A stretch of 64,000 nucleotides of DNA from contig JADKIZ010000004.1 of the NCBI GenBank assembly GCA_016722445.1, positions 62,001 to 126,000 on the forward strand. Reading direction: 5' to 3'. This DNA is from Flavobacteriales bacterium (GTDB taxonomy: Bacteria; Bacteroidota; Bacteroidia; Flavobacteriales_D; Sanyastnellaceae). Below, one piece after another: positions 30,202-40,304 of this stretch. The first letter of the stretch is position 1. Each line of letters begins with the position of its first letter. Position numbers and translations under genes: made by a program. The notes below the pieces were generated by a model. The model was not told the DNA's origin. It worked only from the letters and a program-made list of their open reading frames with translations, and searched no databases.

Positions 30202-30789
30202 TTATGACGACTTTTTATTTTTCTCTTCCAGAAAACGAAGGAGCTCTTCATCGCTTTTACCAACGAGTTGCAATGCGCCCATAGACTGATCAGCCCAAAT
30301 GGTTCCAGGATAAAGCTCGATCACTTTGTTGTAATGTTCAGTGGCTTTTTTCGCATCATGTAAATGTGCGTCGTAAATGAATGCCACCATGTAGGCTGCC
30401 TCTGCTTTGCGTTCCTTGTTTGGAATTGCTTCGTGATAGTTGACGAGCAAATCGACGGCTTTTTGATATTTTCCCAAAGCATCTGCAACGCGTCCCGCCT
30501 GAAACAAACAGGCTAATCCGAGTGAGTCCCCGGTGTGTTTGTTGTAATACTCCTGATAGGCTTTGAGCAAGCGAAGACCTACATTTCTATCCATCACAGA
30601 ATCCATTTTTGCTTTGGCTTCCATGTCACGTATCTCGATCATCAGCGGGTCGACATTTGTTGCATCACCTTTCAACTGTGGAGCAGATTCTTCGGTAGAA
30701 ACAACCGATTCTTCCTGGCCATTTCCACAAGAGAACACAGATAACGAGATTGATACAACGATCAAATATATCCAGAGGGTATTTTTCAT
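30202..30789 (-). CDS. TPR-containing lipoprotein
   Basis: A 195-aa lipoprotein. The signal sequence WIYLIVVSISLSVFSCGNG ends in a lipobox (SVFSC), so Cys21 would be lipidated. After an acidic linker come helical repeats with TPR character, including LFQAGRVADALGKYQKAVDLL and AEAAYMVAFIYDAHLHDAKKATEHYNKVIELYPG. The ATG overlaps the stop of the upstream def gene (ATGA), so translation is probably coupled. TPR lipoproteins of this size scaffold protein complexes or envelope-biogenesis factors. No specific partner can be named. Confidence 0.8.
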   Translation of the reverse strand: MKNTLWIYLIVVSISLSVFSCGNGQEESVVSTEESAPQLKGDATNVDPLMIEIRDMEAKAKMDSVMDRNVGLRLLKAYQEYYNKHTGDSLGLACLFQAGRVADALGKYQKAVDLLVNYHEAIPNKERKAEAAYMVAFIYDAHLHDAKKATEHYNKVIELYPGTIWADQSMGALQLVGKSDEELLRFLEEKNKKSS

Positions 30790-31353
30790 TTCTTCGGAAA
30801 TTTCATTCTATAGTTGACGTCGATATTTCCTTTCGAAATATCGGCCAATTTGCCCCTCAAAAGCGTTCTGCGAAATGGGCTGATGTGATCCAAAAAGAGA
30901 ACGCCTTCGATGTGGTCATATTCATGCTGAACAACACGCGCAGCAAAACCATCGAGTTCCTCTTCGTAGAGATCCCAATTCTCATCGTAGTATTCAATTT
31001 TGAGCTGTGGTTTACGCTTCACTTCCTCCCTGATATGTGGAATGGATAAACAACCTTCTTCGTAACTCCACTCCTCCCCTTCTTCATCAAAAATGACAGG
31101 GTTGATGAAGACACGTTTGAAAATCCACACAAGTAGGATCGCCATCCTCACCTTCAGCCACAGGAGTGGCGTCGACAATAAATAGCCGGATACCTTTTCC
31201 GATCTGAGGTGCGGCAAGTCCCACCCCATTGGCGTTGTACATCGTTTCAAACATGTCGGCAATCAATTTTTGAAGGCCTGGATAATTTTCATCAATGTCT
31301 TTGGCCTTTTTCTTCAGAATAGGATCGCCGTAGGCAACTACTGGTAAAATCAT
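30786..31353 (-). CDS. def: Peptide deformylase, frameshifted
   Basis: Removes the N-formyl group from nascent proteins; normally essential. I start at 31353 (MILPVVAYGDPILKKKAKDID), since the Met seven codons upstream would add an atypical leader. The three family motifs are all present but in two frames: GVGLAAPQIG in the first, EEGCLSIP and QHEYDHIEGVLF (HExxH metal site) in the second. The break is near 31113-31117: removing one base from the T4 run of GATTTTCAAACG gives VDFKRVFINPVIFDEEG, and the whole becomes 188 aa, the usual length. No second def is seen in the window. An essential gene with a homopolymer indel points to a read or assembly error. Confidence 0.9.
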
Positions 31354-31434
31354 GGGTGCAAAAATATTCTGCAACTGACCAAATGAAGAGTCTTTGCAAA
31401 CAATGAATGCGACTTTTTCGGATAAATCTCTCGC

Positions 31435-32487
31435 TCAATGCATCCACTGCTGGAATGAGGTGGTCACTGAGAAGTGATTACTAGGTCCAGCGAGGTGATA
31501 AATCGAGCGGCCATAACTCAGGTGAAATTTAGAAACCCTGAATCCAAACCCGAATGAAAATCCAGCCATACCAGGCTTCTCTGACACTTTGAGTTCCTGA
31601 CGCCTGCGATAATTGTAGGCCAGTCTTATGTGGGCATTGGGTGAAAGGATGAATTCAGAACCGATGGTCATATGCCGCATCAACTGATCTCCAAATTCCC
31701 ACTTCTTCACTTCGATCACTTCGCCTGTAACGGGATCTGTTACTACGGGATCATTGGGATTGGAGTATGACAAATTCCAATGTTGCATATTGGAGTAGAC
31801 CAAAGAAAACCTAAATGGCGCATGTGCAGGACGTTTCGTGAGTCCGATCATCATTTCAAACGGAAGTTTTTCCCTGTTGCCATCCGTATAAGTTTTCAAT
31901 TGGTACCCTACATTGCTAATGATCATAGAAGCGGTAAACTCACGAGATGGTTTGCTGTAGGTTACAGCTCCATCGAATGCAACTGCGTAAGCACTGTAAT
32001 TGGCCAATGCCGAATAGATATTTTTCATACTCAAGCCAATACTCCACAAACTGTCGTATTGGTATCCCGCACCAAGAATCAAATTGTAATCGGCCGCGGT
32101 GAAACTGCCCAATTCTTCACCCAAGGCATCCAATTCGGTTTGCTTGCCATAATTGCTGTATTGCATCGTTGCACCTAAGGTGAGTTTTGGACGGATGGTG
32201 CGGGCAAATGCCGCACTTCCCATATTGATTCCTGCAAAATAATCGACATAACTCAAGCCCAGCTTGTTGTGCATATTGCTATCGAGCAGGGAAGGATTGA
32301 ATTGAGCCAGATGAATATCGCCATCCTTGATGGCGAAATAACTTCCCCCCATTGCCGCCACACGGGCGCTCCCCGGGATATTGAGAAAATTAAACGAGGT
32401 AAGTCCACCCGTTTGCGCATTGGCAAATCCGGAAATCAGGCAGGTGATTGCAAGCAGGGTAAATTTGATCTTCAAATTTTGGAGCAT
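31435..32487 (-). CDS. porQ: Type IX secretion system protein PorQ
   Basis: An outer-membrane beta-barrel of 350 aa. PorQ is established as part of the PorU-PorV-PorQ-PorZ attachment complex that processes T9SS cargo and links it to lipopolysaccharide. The start at 32487 is the one with a signal peptide (KFTLLAITCLISGFANAQ). Matching features are TSFNFLNIPGSARVAAMGGSYFAIKDGDIHLAQFNPSLL near the N-terminus, repeated amphipathic strands (ARTIRPKLTLGATMQYSNYG) and the terminal aromatic strand FSVTTSFQQWMH. It lies between lon and def on the same strand. With at least eight CTD-tagged proteins in the window, the host plainly uses T9SS. Confidence 0.85.
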   Translation of the reverse strand: MLQNLKIKFTLLAITCLISGFANAQTGGLTSFNFLNIPGSARVAAMGGSYFAIKDGDIHLAQFNPSLLDSNMHNKLGLSYVDYFAGINMGSAAFARTIRPKLTLGATMQYSNYGKQTELDALGEELGSFTAADYNLILGAGYQYDSLWSIGLSMKNIYSALANYSAYAVAFDGAVTYSKPSREFTASMIISNVGYQLKTYTDGNREKLPFEMMIGLTKRPAHAPFRFSLVYSNMQHWNLSYSNPNDPVVTDPVTGEVIEVKKWEFGDQLMRHMTIGSEFILSPNAHIRLAYNYRRRQELKVSEKPGMAGFSFGFGFRVSKFHLSYGRSIYHLAGPSNHFSVTTSFQQWMH

Positions 32488-32606
32488 AAGGTCCGCGCCA
32501 CAACGGCGGTGGTCGTAATTTATTTCACAAAGAAAACAGTTCAAGCGGAATTTACCCTCAACAGTCGAAAGGAAAAAGCCAGAAAATCCGTTGAAGGCCA
32601 ATTTCC

Positions 32607-35048
32607 TTATGCCACACGCAACGCGTTAACGACCTTTTCTTTTAAAAGGGCTTTCTCCACAACCTCATACATTTCCGTTACGTAATGAAACTTCAAACCC
32701 TTCAGATATCTTTCGTTGATCTCCTCTACGTCTTTTCTATTTCGCTCAGAAAGTACTATTTCTTTGATACCAGCTCGCTTTGCCGCGAGTATTTTTTCTT
32801 TGATTCCACCAACTGGAAGCACTTTTCCACGCAAAGTGATCTCGCCAGTCATAGCCAGGAACTTTTTCACTTTTCGTTGGGTGAATGCAGAAGCCAAAGC
32901 GGTGAGCAAAGTGATACCCGCCGAAGGTCCATCCTTTGGAACGGCTCCTTGAGGTACGTGAATATGCACATTCCACTTATCAAATATTTCCTGTTCGATG
33001 CTGAGCATTTCACAATGGGCTTTCAGGTATTCCAGTGCGATGACTGCACTTTCTTTCATCACATCGCCGAGGTTACCAGTTAGCGTGAGTTTACCTGATC
33101 CTTTGGTCAATGACGTTTCGATGAACAGTATATCGCCTCCGGTTGGAGTCCAAGCCAAGCCCGTAACAACACCTGCCGTGTCATTGTCGGCATATTTATC
33201 CTTTTCATAAGAAGGGCCAAGCACTTTGAGGACTTCCTCCGCCGTCAATTCAACCTGATATTTTTCTTCCAGAGCGATTTGTTTCGCACGGTTTCTTACA
33301 AGTTTACCAATGCGCTTTTCGAGTGTTCTCACACCACTTTCGTTGGTGTATTCTTCTACCAATTTTGTGATGATTTCATCATTGAAACGAATTTGTGTTT
33401 CAGTGATACCATTCTCGCGCAATTGTTTCGGAACGAGGTGCCGCTTGGCGATTTCGGTTTTTTCCTCAACGGTATAACCTGTCACTTCGATGATTTCAAG
33501 TCGGTCGCGCAAAGCAGGTTGAATCGTCCCGAGTGAATTGCTCGTTGCGATGAACATCACTTTCGAAAGGTCATAATCCAACTCCACATAATTGTCGTAA
33601 AAAGCGTGGTTCTGCTCTGGATCGAGTACTTCAAGAAGAGCACTGGAAGGATCACCATGAACACCTTGTCCTACTTTGTCAATTTCATCCAGAACAAATA
33701 ATGGATTCGAAGTTGAAGCCTTTTTGAGTGATTGCAAGATGCGACCAGGCATCGCACCAATATATGTTTTTCGGTGACCACGTATTTCAGCTTCATCGTG
33801 CAATCCACCCAATGCCATACGCACGTATTTACGTCCGAGTGCTTCGGCAATCGATTTTCCCAGAGATGTTTTACCTACACCAGGAGGGCCATACAAACAA
33901 ATGATCGGAGCTTTCATATCTCCTTTGATTTTCAGTACAGCGAGGTGTTCGATGATCCTCTCTTTTACTTTTTCGAGACCGAAGTGATCACGATCCAACA
34001 CTTCGCGTGCATGCTTTAAGTCAAAATTGTCATCGCTATATTCATTCCAAGGTAAGTCAAGAAGTGTATCCACATAATTGGCCTGTACGCTGTATTCGCC
34101 GGCCTGCGGATTCATTCTTTCGAGTTTACCAATTTCTTTCACAAAAGCCTTTGCAACATGTTCTGGCCATTGTTTGGTCTGTGCACGTTTTTTCTTTTCT
34201 TCAATTTCTTCCTTCATCGGATTCGCACCAAGCTCATCCTGTATCTGTTTCATCTGTTGATGAAGAAAATACTCACGCTGTTGTTTTGAAATATCCGTAT
34301 GAACTTTCTTTTGAATTTCATTTTTCATTTCAAGCATCTGAAGTTCTTTGTTCAGAAGTTCCAGTGCTTTTCCTGCGCGTTCTTCCAAATCTGCGACTTC
34401 AAGAAGTTGTTGCTTCTCAATTGTACCAATTTTCATATTGGATGAAATGAAATTGGTGAGGAAACTTAATCCATTGATGTTTTTCACAGCGGCACCAGCT
34501 TCACTTGGTATTTCCGGTGTATGCTGAATGATTTTGAGTGCTGTTTCTTTTAATGATTCAAAAAGTGCACGTTGTTCTTTTCGTTGATCATTGCGGTTGA
34601 TTTCCGGATAGTCTACAACCTGCGCTTTGAAATAAGGCTCTGTTTCTACCAAACCGGTTATTTCGATCCGCTTTTTACCTTGCAAGATCACGGTTGTACT
34701 TCCATCAGGCATTTTAAACATGCGCATGATGGTAGCTTGAGTACCTATGCGATTGAGATCACTGAAAAGCGGTTCTTCGATATCCGCATTTTTCTGCGCA
34801 ACAACCCCAATGATCTTATTTCCTTTGTTGGCTTCCTGCACCAGACGGATGCTTTTATCCCGTCCGACAGTAATTGGAATAACCACTCCGGGAAACAACA
34901 CCGTGTTTCGTAGTGGTAGTAATGGTAATACCTCAGGAGTATGTTCTTTGTCCATCTGCTCTTCATCTTCTGCAGATATCAATGGAATAAACTCATGATC
35001 CGGGAGCTCATCTTCGCCGAGGTATTGATATATATCGTCTTTGTTCAT
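32607..35048 (-). CDS. lon: Endopeptidase La (ATP-dependent Lon protease)
   Basis: A cytoplasmic quality-control protease of about 813 aa. The start is MNKDDIYQYL at 35048; an in-frame Met four codons upstream (35060) is possible. Domains in order: N-terminal substrate domain beginning LPLLPLRNTVLFPGVVIP (~40-240); coiled-coil linker; AAA+ module with Walker A GPPGVGKTSLGKS, Walker B FVLDEIDK and arginine finger region; and the C-terminal protease with catalytic Ser in PKDGPSAGITLLT and Lys in VGGIKEKILAAKRAG. Length and motifs are normal for LonA. It precedes porQ and follows the GlmU-like gene by about 50 bp. Confidence 0.97.
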   Translation of the reverse strand: MNKDDIYQYLGEDELPDHEFIPLISAEDEEQMDKEHTPEVLPLLPLRNTVLFPGVVIPITVGRDKSIRLVQEANKGNKIIGVVAQKNADIEEPLFSDLNRIGTQATIMRMFKMPDGSTTVILQGKKRIEITGLVETEPYFKAQVVDYPEINRNDQRKEQRALFESLKETALKIIQHTPEIPSEAGAAVKNINGLSFLTNFISSNMKIGTIEKQQLLEVADLEERAGKALELLNKELQMLEMKNEIQKKVHTDISKQQREYFLHQQMKQIQDELGANPMKEEIEEKKKRAQTKQWPEHVAKAFVKEIGKLERMNPQAGEYSVQANYVDTLLDLPWNEYSDDNFDLKHAREVLDRDHFGLEKVKERIIEHLAVLKIKGDMKAPIICLYGPPGVGKTSLGKSIAEALGRKYVRMALGGLHDEAEIRGHRKTYIGAMPGRILQSLKKASTSNPLFVLDEIDKVGQGVHGDPSSALLEVLDPEQNHAFYDNYVELDYDLSKVMFIATSNSLGTIQPALRDRLEIIEVTGYTVEEKTEIAKRHLVPKQLRENGITETQIRFNDEIITKLVEEYTNESGVRTLEKRIGKLVRNRAKQIALEEKYQVELTAEEVLKVLGPSYEKDKYADNDTAGVVTGLAWTPTGGDILFIETSLTKGSGKLTLTGNLGDVMKESAVIALEYLKAHCEMLSIEQEIFDKWNVHIHVPQGAVPKDGPSAGITLLTALASAFTQRKVKKFLAMTGEITLRGKVLPVGGIKEKILAAKRAGIKEIVLSERNRKDVEEINERYLKGLKFHYVTEMYEVVEKALLKEKVVNALRVA

Positions 35049-35101
35049 TGTCAATTTCAATTTTTCAATGGCGCCAGGATGCCAATCTTGGTGCCATGGG
35101 A

Positions 35102-36283
35102 TTATTCCTGACTTTGTGGCTGATTTTCCCGATGACTGCCTGTCGTAATTTGAATATCACGCAGCAGGTTGATCATTTCTGCGGACAATACAATATCTCT
35201 TCTGGCCATTACTTTGCGAATGGTATCGATCGCTTTGGCGAAGTCATATTCAACAAAACCCTCGCTTCCACCCCATGAAAAGGAAGGAATATGTTTCGAA
35301 GGAAAATCCCCACCATAAATATTGGCGCAAACGCCTGTTACAGTTCCTGTGTTGAACATCGTGTTGATTCCACATTTGCTGTGGTCGCCCATGATGAGCC
35401 CGCAAAATGTCAGCCCGGTGTCAGTGTAGTTATTCAAAGCATAGCTCCAATGCCTCACCGACGAGTAGTTATTCTTGAGATTTGATGTATTGGTATCCGC
35501 ACCAAGATTGCACCATTCACCAATGATAGAATTTCCGATAAAACCATCGTGTGCTTTGTTGGAATAACCCTGAATCACACAATTGGAAATTTCTCCACCC
35601 ACTTTACAATGTGGGCCAATGGTGGTCGCACCATACACTTTGGTTGCCATCTTCAAAGTCGCGTGTTCTCCAAGATAAAATGGTCCACGAATATGAGTTC
35701 CTTCCATGACTTCCGCTCCGGAATCAATGTAAATCGGGCCATCCAACGTATTGAAGGTGGAAGCAAATGCTTTGGCATCTGGAGCAATATAGATGAGGGA
35801 AGGATCGCCAATGACCACATTCGAAGGATGTAAATTGGAATGATCGGGCAATTTCGGCATTAGGGTAAAATCATACTTCAAAGCGTCCGCATTCAATGCG
35901 AACATATCGGTGATTTTATCCATCCACCTGAGTTGACCTTCAAACTCAGTTTCTGTGGTGATATCAGCATATTTTTTGGAGCGATGTGCGACTAGAATTT
36001 CACCTGATCGGATCGCATGGTTGGCTGGCAAATTTTTGATGGCATCCACCACCGCTGATGTCGGAATAAGTCTGGCATTGATATGCAGTGATTCACCTTC
36101 TGGTGCGGTTGGAAATAACTCGCGAAGCAAGGGTCTTGCATCGTGATATACATCCGTATTAAAAATACGCGAATATCTTTCGCGCATGGTCATCATTCCC
36201 ATTCGCAATTCTCCTACGGGACGGGTATAGGCAAGTGGCAGAAATACATTCCACTTCTTATCTTCAAAAAGGATAATATTCAT
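35102..36283 (-). CDS. GlmU-like nucleotidyltransferase / left-handed beta-helix protein
   Basis: A 393-aa protein of the Bacteroidota GlmU family. The start at 36283 (MNIILFEDKKWNVFLPLAYTRPVGELRMG) matches the usual N-terminus. The N-terminal half resembles a degenerate sugar-nucleotidyltransferase fold without a clear GxGTRM loop. From ~180 onward hexapeptide repeats form a left-handed beta-helix, including GDPSLIYIAPDAK, VYGATTIGPHCKVGGEISN and IGNSIIGEWCNLGADTNTSN. Family members are annotated as putative sugar nucleotidyl transferases feeding cell-wall or glycan precursors. It closes the glycan cluster, 93 bp after the DegT aminotransferase, although this gene is often a conserved stand-alone gene in the phylum. 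Confidence 0.75.
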   Translation of the reverse strand: MNIILFEDKKWNVFLPLAYTRPVGELRMGMMTMRERYSRIFNTDVYHDARPLLRELFPTAPEGESLHINARLIPTSAVVDAIKNLPANHAIRSGEILVAHRSKKYADITTETEFEGQLRWMDKITDMFALNADALKYDFTLMPKLPDHSNLHPSNVVIGDPSLIYIAPDAKAFASTFNTLDGPIYIDSGAEVMEGTHIRGPFYLGEHATLKMATKVYGATTIGPHCKVGGEISNCVIQGYSNKAHDGFIGNSIIGEWCNLGADTNTSNLKNNYSSVRHWSYALNNYTDTGLTFCGLIMGDHSKCGINTMFNTGTVTGVCANIYGGDFPSKHIPSFSWGGSEGFVEYDFAKAIDTIRKVMARRDIVLSAEMINLLRDIQITTGSHRENQPQSQE

Positions 36284-36376
36284 AACGATGGATTGCAGCA
36301 TGAACTGCACGTCAAAGTTATGTCATGTTCGCTTACATGATCATCACTTCGGAATGCATTATCTTGGATTATGCTT

Positions 36377-37505
36377 TCAAATACTCAGACAAGTGCGAAT
36401 TCCGTTGATCACGGTTGAGATTTCTTCATCGCTCATCGGGACATAAAGTGGAATAATGATGCTGTTGTCGCATGCATCTTCTGTAGCAGGTAACGATAGG
36501 CCAGCGCATTCTTCGGTGTATGCAGTTTCGCGGTGGGCGGTCATCACACCACGTCGTGATGCAATGCCGAGATCTAGAAGGGACTGCATGAGATCATTCC
36601 GCTTCACCGGACATTCCGGTTTTAGATAGATGGAATAAGATTGCCAATTGGTGAAGTAACCTTCTTGCTCGTGGAAGTCGAATGAAAGGAATATCACCGA
36701 GCTCATTTTCGTATCGTTTGGCCACCTTTCTGCGTTCTTCAATGATCCAATCCAATTTCGCGAGTTGCTTGATGCCCACAGCTGCCTGGATGTCGGTCAT
36801 ACGGTAGTTGTAACCCACTTCCACATGATCTTCGAACATGATTTTGCTGCTGCTGTGACGAACGCGATCATTGATGCTCATGCCATGTTGGCGCAACAAC
36901 TTCATCCGATTATAAAAAGCTTCGTTGTTCGTTGTGACCATTCCTCCATCACCAGTGCTGATGACTTTTCTAGGATGAAAAGAAAAACAAACCAGATCAG
37001 AATGAGAGCCAATTTTTTTCCCCTGATACGAACAGCCTATGGCACAAGCAGCATCTTCGATCAGGATAAGTTGATGTTCATCGCATAATGCTCGAAATAC
37101 ACTGATGTCGGCAGGCATTCCAATTTGATGCACCAACAATATTGCTTTTGTTCTTGGAGTGATGCGCTTTTTCACATCATGTATGTCGAGGTTATAAGTC
37201 TCAGGATTTATTTCTGCAAAAACAGGTTTCGCTCCAACGTATTTGATGCTGTTGGCCGTAGCGATATAGCTCATACTTGGACAAATGACCTCATCACCAT
37301 CTTTGATTCCGGCAACAATCATAGCTAGGTGCAAGCCAGTGGTGCAATTGCTCACAGCCACAGCGTACTTCGCACCAGTATATTTTGCGAAATTTTCTTC
37401 GAACTCAGCAACTCTCGGACCTTGGGTAATCCAACCAGTGAGTATGGTGTCGTAAGCCGCTTGTGCGTCTTCCTGAGTGAGATATGGTTTTGCAATTGGA
37501 ATCAT
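36377..37505 (-). CDS. DegT/DnrJ/EryC1/StrS sugar aminotransferase, frameshifted
   Basis: A PLP-dependent aminotransferase acting on nucleotide keto-sugars. The first frame (from 37505) has MIPIAKPYLTQEDAQAAYDTILTGW, VSNCTTGLHLA, DGDEVICPSMSY, IEDAACAIG and the PLP-lysine motif FSFHPRKVISTGDGG. It breaks near 36670-36680 after FIRLP. The second frame continues EQEGYFTNWQSYSIYL to the stop at 36377. Removing one base gives 375 aa, the normal size. The closest functional types are WecE/PerA/PseC-like 4-aminotransferases, but the substrate cannot be read from sequence. It lies 29 bp after the nucleotide-sugar dehydrogenase. Confidence 0.87.
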
Positions 37506-37534
37506 TTGCGAAAAATATTGGGGTCAAAACAAAA

Positions 37535-38809
37535 TCAACGGCCAATGCCCGTGTAGCTAATACCAGCGGCTTCAGCAGCCACCTTATCGAGACCATTTCG
37601 GCCATCCAACAGAAAACGGACACCAGAGGATGCCAGCTTTGAATAATCGATGTTTTTATATTGCTCGTGAATCGTCACTACAAACACAGCTTCGGCGCCA
37701 GAAGAATAAATGTCAGCAACAGGATTGAATCCTTTTCGTTTGATGTCGTCCATTGAGAATTCGGTGTCGTGAAGCATAACTTCAAAACCATCCTGAATGA
37801 GGGCATCACGAAGTAGATATGTGGTACTGAAAGTATCTTCCTTGATGTTCGGTCTGAAGCTCAGGCCTAAGATCAAAGCTTTTTTATGGTTCACGCGATT
37901 GCTGATGAGTGAAACTGCATGTTTAGCCATTTCATCGTTGATGACCCTACTCTCCGAAGCAAGAACAAAATCCATTCCCGCGTTGCGGAAATTATTGATG
38001 AGGAAGTATGGATAAACCGGAGTGCAATGCCCACCAACACCAATACCTGGTTGAAGTAAATATGCTTCACCATCGGTATTGATCAATGGAATGAGATCGG
38101 CAAAATTGACATTGATTCTTTGCGCAAACTGTGCGAGCTGATTTGAAAGTGCGATGTTGACATCGCGATACGCCATACCGGCGAGTTTTACCATTTCAGC
38201 GGCTTCAATGCTATCGACAATATGAATGAGATCGCGATTGAAAAACCATTGATAAATTTCATATGCTTTTTCTGTAGCCTCTTTAGAAACTCCGCCAATC
38301 ACTTTAGGAGTGACTAGCAATTGCTTCAACATAGATCCGCTTTTGATGCGTTCCGGACTATGTACGAGCAGAAAATCAGTTCCATGTTTTTTACCCATCG
38401 ACTCAATGGCAGGCACAACAGTATTACGGCCATAACCCACCGGAATGGATGTTTCAATAACGATCAATACGTTGTCGGAAAGAAATGGAGCGAGTTTTTT
38501 AAAACAATCCAAAAAGGGTTCATCGAGGATGTTTTTCTGCTTGTCGACAAGCAACGGGATAGCCACAATGATGGCCTGACTTCCTTGCACTGCAGAAAAA
38601 TCATCTGTAATCTGCAACAAACCTTTGCCGAAAGATTTATTGAGTGAATCAGAGAGTCCCGGTTCATTGCTTACGTACTGACCCGATTCAAAAATCCTTT
38701 TCAGATCAGGATTGATGTCAACAGCGCTGACATGAATATCATGATCAAGAATATTTGCTACAACGGCCTGGCCAATTTTACCAAAGCCGACAACACTAAT
38801 TTTTTTCAT
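37535..38809 (-). CDS. UDP-sugar 6-dehydrogenase (WbpA/WecC-like)
   Basis: Oxidises C6 of a UDP-HexNAc to the uronic acid using two NAD+. The 424-aa length fits. It has an N-terminal Rossmann motif (SVVGFGKIGQAVV), IIVAIPLLVDKQ, ETSIPVGYGR, HSPERIKSGS (hinge), and the catalytic Cys in QPGIGVGGHCTPVYPYF (~residue 261). KSGS stands where many homologues have xxGx. The Met at 38809 is favoured over a Met three codons earlier; either way the start overlaps the upstream epimerase gene by over 10 bp, implying translational coupling. In this cluster it would supply the uronic-acid step of a UDP-2,3-diacetamido-uronic acid pathway. Confidence 0.87.
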   Translation of the reverse strand: MKKISVVGFGKIGQAVVANILDHDIHVSAVDINPDLKRIFESGQYVSNEPGLSDSLNKSFGKGLLQITDDFSAVQGSQAIIVAIPLLVDKQKNILDEPFLDCFKKLAPFLSDNVLIVIETSIPVGYGRNTVVPAIESMGKKHGTDFLLVHSPERIKSGSMLKQLLVTPKVIGGVSKEATEKAYEIYQWFFNRDLIHIVDSIEAAEMVKLAGMAYRDVNIALSNQLAQFAQRINVNFADLIPLINTDGEAYLLQPGIGVGGHCTPVYPYFLINNFRNAGMDFVLASESRVINDEMAKHAVSLISNRVNHKKALILGLSFRPNIKEDTFSTTYLLRDALIQDGFEVMLHDTEFSMDDIKRKGFNPVADIYSSGAEAVFVVTIHEQYKNIDYSKLASSGVRFLLDGRNGLDKVAAEAAGISYTGIGR

Positions 38810-39764
38810 AACTGTCATGAAACCATTTGAGGGTATTGTATACGCCGTCGGCGAGATTCACTTTCGGCTGCCATCCGTACATATCACGGAGTTTGTTCAC
38901 TTTTGGATAACGCACCCTGATTTCTGTAAAATCCATTGGAACAAAATCAATGGTGGATTTTAACTCAATCGCATCGATTCCTTTTGCTGCGCGCAACACT
39001 TCTTCACCGAGGCTTACTGTAGATGCAATCGCCCAAGGATTACCCAGATTGAAACACTCTGGACCTTTGTGTGGTTTGTTAAGGATGGCGATGAGTGCTT
39101 CAATGAAATCGGTGATGTAACACCAGGAACGCAGTGCCATGCCGCTACCTTCGATACGAAGGTTTTTTCCATCCAGTACATTCTTACAGAAGTTCGCGAT
39201 GGCGCCTTCACCAATTTGGCGTGGGCCATAGATGTTGAAAGGTCTGATCACTGTGGCATCCCAACCATATTCTTCCGCATAGCGAAAAATAAGTTGCTCG
39301 CCACCAATTTTCGAACCCGCATAACACCAACGTTTGTCCTGTGGAGGGCCAATGCGCTGGTATGATTCTTCATCCACTTCAACGGCGTCTGTTCCGAAAG
39401 TCTCGCTGGTACTCATATCAAACATGCGTTTGATACCCAACTCCACCATACACTCCAAAACATTGTAAGTACCAATGAGATTCACCTTTAAAGTCTTCGC
39501 AGGAAAGTTGTAATAATTGCTCACACCTGCAATGGCAGCCATGTGAAACACAATCTCATTGCCCTCCATGGCCTTTTTCAGGCTGTCTTTGTCGAGGATA
39601 TCTCCCTGAGTAAACGTGACTGAAGGGTGATTCAGAATATCTGAATATTTGATGGCATTTCTGTGCAGATTGTCAAAAATGTGAACGGTATGGCCTTCCT
39701 GAACTAATCTTTCAGTTAGATGCGATCCGATAAATCCGGCGCCGCCGGTAACGAAAATTTTCAT
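38796..39764 (-). CDS. NAD-dependent epimerase/dehydratase (extended SDR)
   Basis: A 322-aa nucleotide-sugar SDR enzyme. It shows the NAD-binding glycine motif GGAGFIGSHL at residues ~7-16, MAAIAGV, the catalytic serine region DMSTSETFGT, the YxxxK pair in YAGSKIGGE, and RPFNIYGPRQIGEG. These are typical of UDP-glucuronate or UDP-HexNAc 4-epimerases/decarboxylases and dTDP-glucose dehydratase relatives. The presence of Thr/Ser, Tyr and Lys argues for an active enzyme. The exact reaction is unknown. Overlaps the downstream dehydrogenase; 171 bp separates it from the SMR-like gene, so the two parts of the cluster may have distinct promoters. Confidence 0.87.
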   Translation of the reverse strand: MKIFVTGGAGFIGSHLTERLVQEGHTVHIFDNLHRNAIKYSDILNHPSVTFTQGDILDKDSLKKAMEGNEIVFHMAAIAGVSNYYNFPAKTLKVNLIGTYNVLECMVELGIKRMFDMSTSETFGTDAVEVDEESYQRIGPPQDKRWCYAGSKIGGEQLIFRYAEEYGWDATVIRPFNIYGPRQIGEGAIANFCKNVLDGKNLRIEGSGMALRSWCYITDFIEALIAILNKPHKGPECFNLGNPWAIASTVSLGEEVLRAAKGIDAIELKSTIDFVPMDFTEIRVRYPKVNKLRDMYGWQPKVNLADGVYNTLKWFHDSYEKN

Positions 39765-39935
39765 GTAGAATCCCGGAAATTTTGGAGGGGCGAATTTAGG
39801 GTAGTAACCGCCAAATCCAAGTAGGTGGAAATGAGCGCATGACAGGCATCAGAGAAAATGAAATTTCTGCTCCTTGATGAATAAACCCATAACATTTTCG
39901 AAGGAAACGACAGCTTGAAAAACGATCGAATGGTA

Positions 39936-40304
39936 TCACACCCTTTCTGCCATGCTGATGATGATAATACCAGCTAAAATGAGGGCAAGACCGAAGATAT
40001 GTGTCAGGCTAATTCTGTCATTGAAAGCAAAATATCCCATGGCGAGTGTAAACGCGAAATTGATCCCGGTTGCAACAGGATTCACGACAGAGAAACGCGC
40101 AATACTCAGTGCTTTAAACAGCACGAGGGCTGACAACAAAATGATGGTGAAGCCGACCATCACTTTCCACCGAAACAAAAACTGGATGTAATCTTTGACA
40201 AATACAAGTTTGAATGAAGCGAGTTCGCTCTTCACCAATGCGGCACCACTCACGTTGAGGGCAGCATACAGCAAACTATAGATGATCACTGGTAGAAAAT
40301 TCAT
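39936..40304 (-). CDS. SMR/EamA-type four-helix membrane protein (possible lipid-linked sugar flippase)
   Basis: A 122-aa protein with four hydrophobic helices. NPVATGINFAFTLAMGYFAFND and the GLALILAGIIIISM ending match EmrE-like/EamA half-transporters. ArnE/ArnF are established members that flip undecaprenyl-phosphate-aminoarabinose. Its ATG overlaps the stop of the GtrB/ArnC-like glycosyltransferase (ATGA), and that pairing strongly suggests a flippase for the polyprenyl-phosphate sugar made by its neighbour. A drug-efflux role is less likely in this context. Flippase function is inference. Confidence 0.75.
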   Translation of the reverse strand: MNFLPVIIYSLLYAALNVSGAALVKSELASFKLVFVKDYIQFLFRWKVMVGFTIILLSALVLFKALSIARFSVVNPVATGINFAFTLAMGYFAFNDRISLTHIFGLALILAGIIIISMAERV